The notes beneath the pieces are model-generated. The model had not been told where the DNA came from. It searched no databases and worked only from the letters and a program-made list of their open reading frames with translations. The translations under genes and the position numbers were made by a program. A stretch of DNA of 8,216 nt. It comes from Alphaproteobacteria bacterium (lineage in GTDB: Bacteria; Pseudomonadota; Alphaproteobacteria; Micavibrionales; UBA2020). The first letter of the stretch is position 1. Each line of letters begins with the position of its first letter. Location of the stretch: positions 1-8,216 of the forward strand of contig JADYYV010000156.1 in the NCBI GenBank assembly GCA_020853455.1, in the 5' to 3' direction. Below are positions 6,826-8,216 of this stretch, one piece after another.

Positions 6826-6855
6826 TTGTTTTCGTTAACGAAAACGCGCTATTTT
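6826..6855 (+). promoter_or_regulatory. Putative promoter of the lipoprotein gene overlapping a perfect palindrome
   Basis: In the 82-base spacer after the binding protein, TTGTTT (6826-6831) and TATTTT (6850-6855) are separated by 18 bases and could be -35 and -10 elements; TATAAA (6855-6860) is an alternative -10. The start codon lies about 38 bases further on. The 18-bp palindrome covers the spacer and part of the -35 box, the position expected of a repressor operator. The A+T-rich sequence supports a promoter, but the element match is only moderate. Confidence 0.4.
6828..6845. repeat. Perfect 18-bp palindrome, likely operator
   Basis: GTTTTCGTTAACGAAAAC is identical to its own reverse complement over all 18 bases, with no central loop. 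Zero spacing and the lack of a following T-run argue against a rho-independent terminator, although it directly follows the binding-protein stop (6809-6811). A dimeric DNA-binding protein site is the simplest reading. I do not recognise it as a known alphaproteobacterial box (it is not the LexA GTTC-N7-GTTC type). Confidence 0.6.
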
Positions 6856-6893
6856 ATAAATCTGAGATTCAAGTCGTGCAGGGAGCTTCCTCG

Positions 6894-7427
6894 ATGAAAT
6901 CCAAAATGAATATCTTGATTGCGGCGATCGGCGTTCTGGCGGTGTCCAGCTGCGCATGGAACCCGCCGACCAAGCAGGCCTACTGGCAGCGCGTGGAAGA
7001 TAACTCCGCGCTCTGGATGACCGGCCCCAAGGCGCAACAGACGCTCGATGAAAACATCGCGTCCTGCGTCCGTCAGGTCGATGAACTGGTTGAACTGGGT
7101 GCGCTGCGCGAAACGCTGCCGCCGGATACGCACAGCGAATATCACCGCGCGCTGAAGGCGTCGGGCGACCTCGATTATTACGATACGCCCACCCGTTACG
7201 GTGAACATCATGTGTCGCATAAGGATTTCCACGATTTCGACAGCTGCATGCGCTACAGCGGCTGGGAACGGGTGAACTTCGTGCGCTATCAAGTCGCACA
7301 GCAGGCGAAGAAGACCGACAACGACCTGCAGTCCATCCGTCAGTGGGGCGTCCCTGCTGAAGAAGGCGCGAAGAAACAAAAAGAGAAAACAGAAGCGATC
7401 AAGGGCCAGTACAAAGTTAACCAGTAA
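6894..7427 (+). CDS. Small putative lipoprotein of unknown function
   Basis: I do not recognise a named family. The 177-aa product begins MKSKMNILIAAIGVLAVSSC, a lipoprotein signal with lipobox V-S-S-C and Cys20 as the predicted lipidation site; the following Ala does not suggest inner-membrane retention. The mature part is charged and hydrophilic. It has two further cysteines (58, 118) that could form a disulfide, and the segment DFDSCMRYSGWERV (114-127), a Cys-Met...Gly-Trp pattern seen in other small proteobacterial lipoproteins. The C-terminus is Lys/Glu-rich (about 155-170). ATG 6894 is chosen because GGGAG (6881-6885) lies eight bases upstream and the lipobox is then correctly spaced. 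Longer in-frame starts would run into the preceding gene. It appears to be a single-gene unit with its own promoter, and it stops six bases before the convergent glycosyltransferase gene. Confidence 0.8.
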   Translation: MKSKMNILIAAIGVLAVSSCAWNPPTKQAYWQRVEDNSALWMTGPKAQQTLDENIASCVRQVDELVELGALRETLPPDTHSEYHRALKASGDLDYYDTPTRYGEHHVSHKDFHDFDSCMRYSGWERVNFVRYQVAQQAKKTDNDLQSIRQWGVPAEEGAKKQKEKTEAIKGQYKVNQ

Positions 7428-7433
7428 TCTGGC

Positions 7434-8216
7434 TTAACGGGTTTTGTCCCACAGTCTCACGGCGGCCTCAACGGCCGCCGTAACTGTTAGTGAACCCATC
7501 AATGACGATGTAATGCTGTTCGTCGAACGCCCTGCCAGCAATTGTTCGGGCGTTTCAGGTGTGCGGATATAGGCGGCATGACTGCCCCAGGGGCTGTATT
7601 GTTCCGGCCAGCCGTATCCAAACAGCGCCAGCGTGGGCGTGCCGACGGATGCCGCAATATGCGTGAGTCCTGAATCATTTCCGATGTAAATTTCCGCGCG
7701 CGCGATAACGGCGGCCGCCATCAGCGGTGATCCCTTGGCGATCATGTCGATGCGGCGCTCCGGCGGGAATGCGTCCAGCACAGGTTTTGCCGCCGCTTCT
7801 TCACCGGGTGCCGCGAATACGGCGACACGCGCGTTTTCAAGTATCGATCCGGAGGCTGTCATGGCATTGACCAGCGCCACGAAATTCTGCGCCGGCCAGG
7901 CCTTGCCCGGCCAGTTGGCAGTCGGGCCGATCGCGATAAACGGCGCGCCGGAGGGGGCCAGCTTTTCAGCCGCCGCGATGGATGCGTCATCCAGCCATAA
8001 TTTCGGGGCAGGGGCGGGTGCTGCGCCGATGACAGCTGCGATCTGTTCGACCTTGTGTCCTTTTTTCTCCGACCCGCGCCAGATAAATTTGTGTTTGCCG
8101 CGCAGGATGCGTGACACAGCGCTGTTGCGCAGGTCGACGATAATGTCCCATTCCTGCGGCATGGTTTCGCGCAGAAGCTTCCACCAATGCTGCCCCCAGC
8201 TTTCTTTCTTCAGCGC
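7434..8216 (-). CDS. Glycosyltransferase family 9 (heptosyltransferase-like), N-terminus outside window
   Basis: The reading frame stays open to the window edge, so this is a partial gene: 260 C-terminal residues are visible and perhaps 60-90 are missing. GT9 enzymes are GT-B-fold, inner-membrane-associated transferases that add heptose to LPS core from ADP-heptose. Visible family features are KKESWGQHWWKLLRE then WDIIVDLRNS in the N-terminal domain, IGPTANWPGKAWPAQNF (about 96-112), and the conserved nucleotide-sugar motif IGNDSGLTHIAASVGTPTLALFG (about 178-200) followed by PEQYSPWG. An internal ATG at 8160-8162 is not the true start, because homology continues upstream of it. The acceptor sugar cannot be told from sequence, so it could be a WaaC/WaaF/WaaQ-like enzyme or one for another surface glycan. 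It converges with the lipoprotein gene across six bases. Confidence 0.88.
   Translation of the reverse strand, partial: ALKKESWGQHWWKLLRETMPQEWDIIVDLRNSAVSRILRGKHKFIWRGSEKKGHKVEQIAAVIGAAPAPAPKLWLDDASIAAAEKLAPSGAPFIAIGPTANWPGKAWPAQNFVALVNAMTASGSILENARVAVFAAPGEEAAAKPVLDAFPPERRIDMIAKGSPLMAAAVIARAEIYIGNDSGLTHIAASVGTPTLALFGYGWPEQYSPWGSHAAYIRTPETPEQLLAGRSTNSITSSLMGSLTVTAAVEAAVRLWDKTR
7451..7487. repeat. Strong GC-rich hairpin at the convergent 3' ends
   Basis: ACGGCGGCC (7459-7467) and GGCCGCCGT (7473-7481) form a perfect 9-bp stem around a five-base loop. Outer arms ACAGT (7451-7455) and ACTGT (7483-7487) extend it past a small asymmetric bulge. It begins 24 bases after the lipoprotein stop and lies inside the last codons of the glycosyltransferase gene (Ala/Val-rich VTAAVEAAV). 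No T-run follows on either strand, so it is not a classic rho-independent terminator. It may still stabilise the lipoprotein mRNA 3' end or assist termination. Confidence 0.45.

Noticed and set aside
6828..6845. Palindrome read as a rho-independent terminator for the adenosine kinase operon
   Set aside because: It has no loop, is A+T-rich at the ends and is not followed by a T-run, so an operator is the better reading.
8160..8162. ATG at 8160-8162 (complement) as the true start of the glycosyltransferase
   Set aside because: The frame remains open to 8216 and the upstream residues (KKESWGQHWWKLLRE) match the GT9 N-terminal domain, so the gene continues beyond the window.

Overview
The window looks like chromosomal DNA of a free-living alphaproteobacterium. 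It has a moderately high G+C content and a dense gene layout with very short spacers, stop/start overlaps and convergent gene ends that touch or overlap. Protein types point the same way: an OmpR/EnvZ-like two-component pair next to ilvE, a PfkB adenosine kinase, a YejA-type binding protein and a TetR regulator of a kind common in this class. A finer placement cannot be supported from sequence alone. I see no tRNA, rRNA, CRISPR array, insertion sequence or phage gene.

Layout. Positions 1-109 (minus) hold the first 36 codons of a branched-chain aminotransferase (ilvE). A 55-base divergent spacer follows, containing an imperfect dyad. On the plus strand come an OmpR-family response regulator (165-911), an EnvZ-like histidine kinase (908-2251) and a large prepilin-like protein (2248-3450). 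Both junctions are 4-base ATGA overlaps, so the three read as one translationally coupled operon. This operon ends in a 20-base tail-to-tail overlap with a minus-strand TetR-family regulator (3431-4015). Thirty bases beyond the TetR start codon, an adenosine kinase (4046-5041) runs on the plus strand. Its TGA is followed immediately by a TTG start for a periplasmic YejA-like binding protein (5042-6811). A spacer with a perfect 18-bp palindrome overlapping a possible promoter precedes a small lipoprotein of unknown function (6894-7427). A minus-strand glycosyltransferase family 9 (heptosyltransferase-like) gene converges on it and leaves the window at 8216.

How the genes may work together. Most of the products act at or report on the cell envelope: a membrane sensor kinase, an exported pilin-like protein, a periplasmic binding protein, a lipoprotein and a probable LPS/glycan glycosyltransferase. 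The most distinctive arrangement is the coupling of a two-component system to a 400-residue, ten-cysteine pseudopilin-like protein. No pilus or type II secretion machinery lies nearby, so a role for the protein as an accessory, output or surface ligand of the signalling pair is a testable idea. The second unusual pairing is adenosine kinase with a binding protein that has no permease genes beside it.
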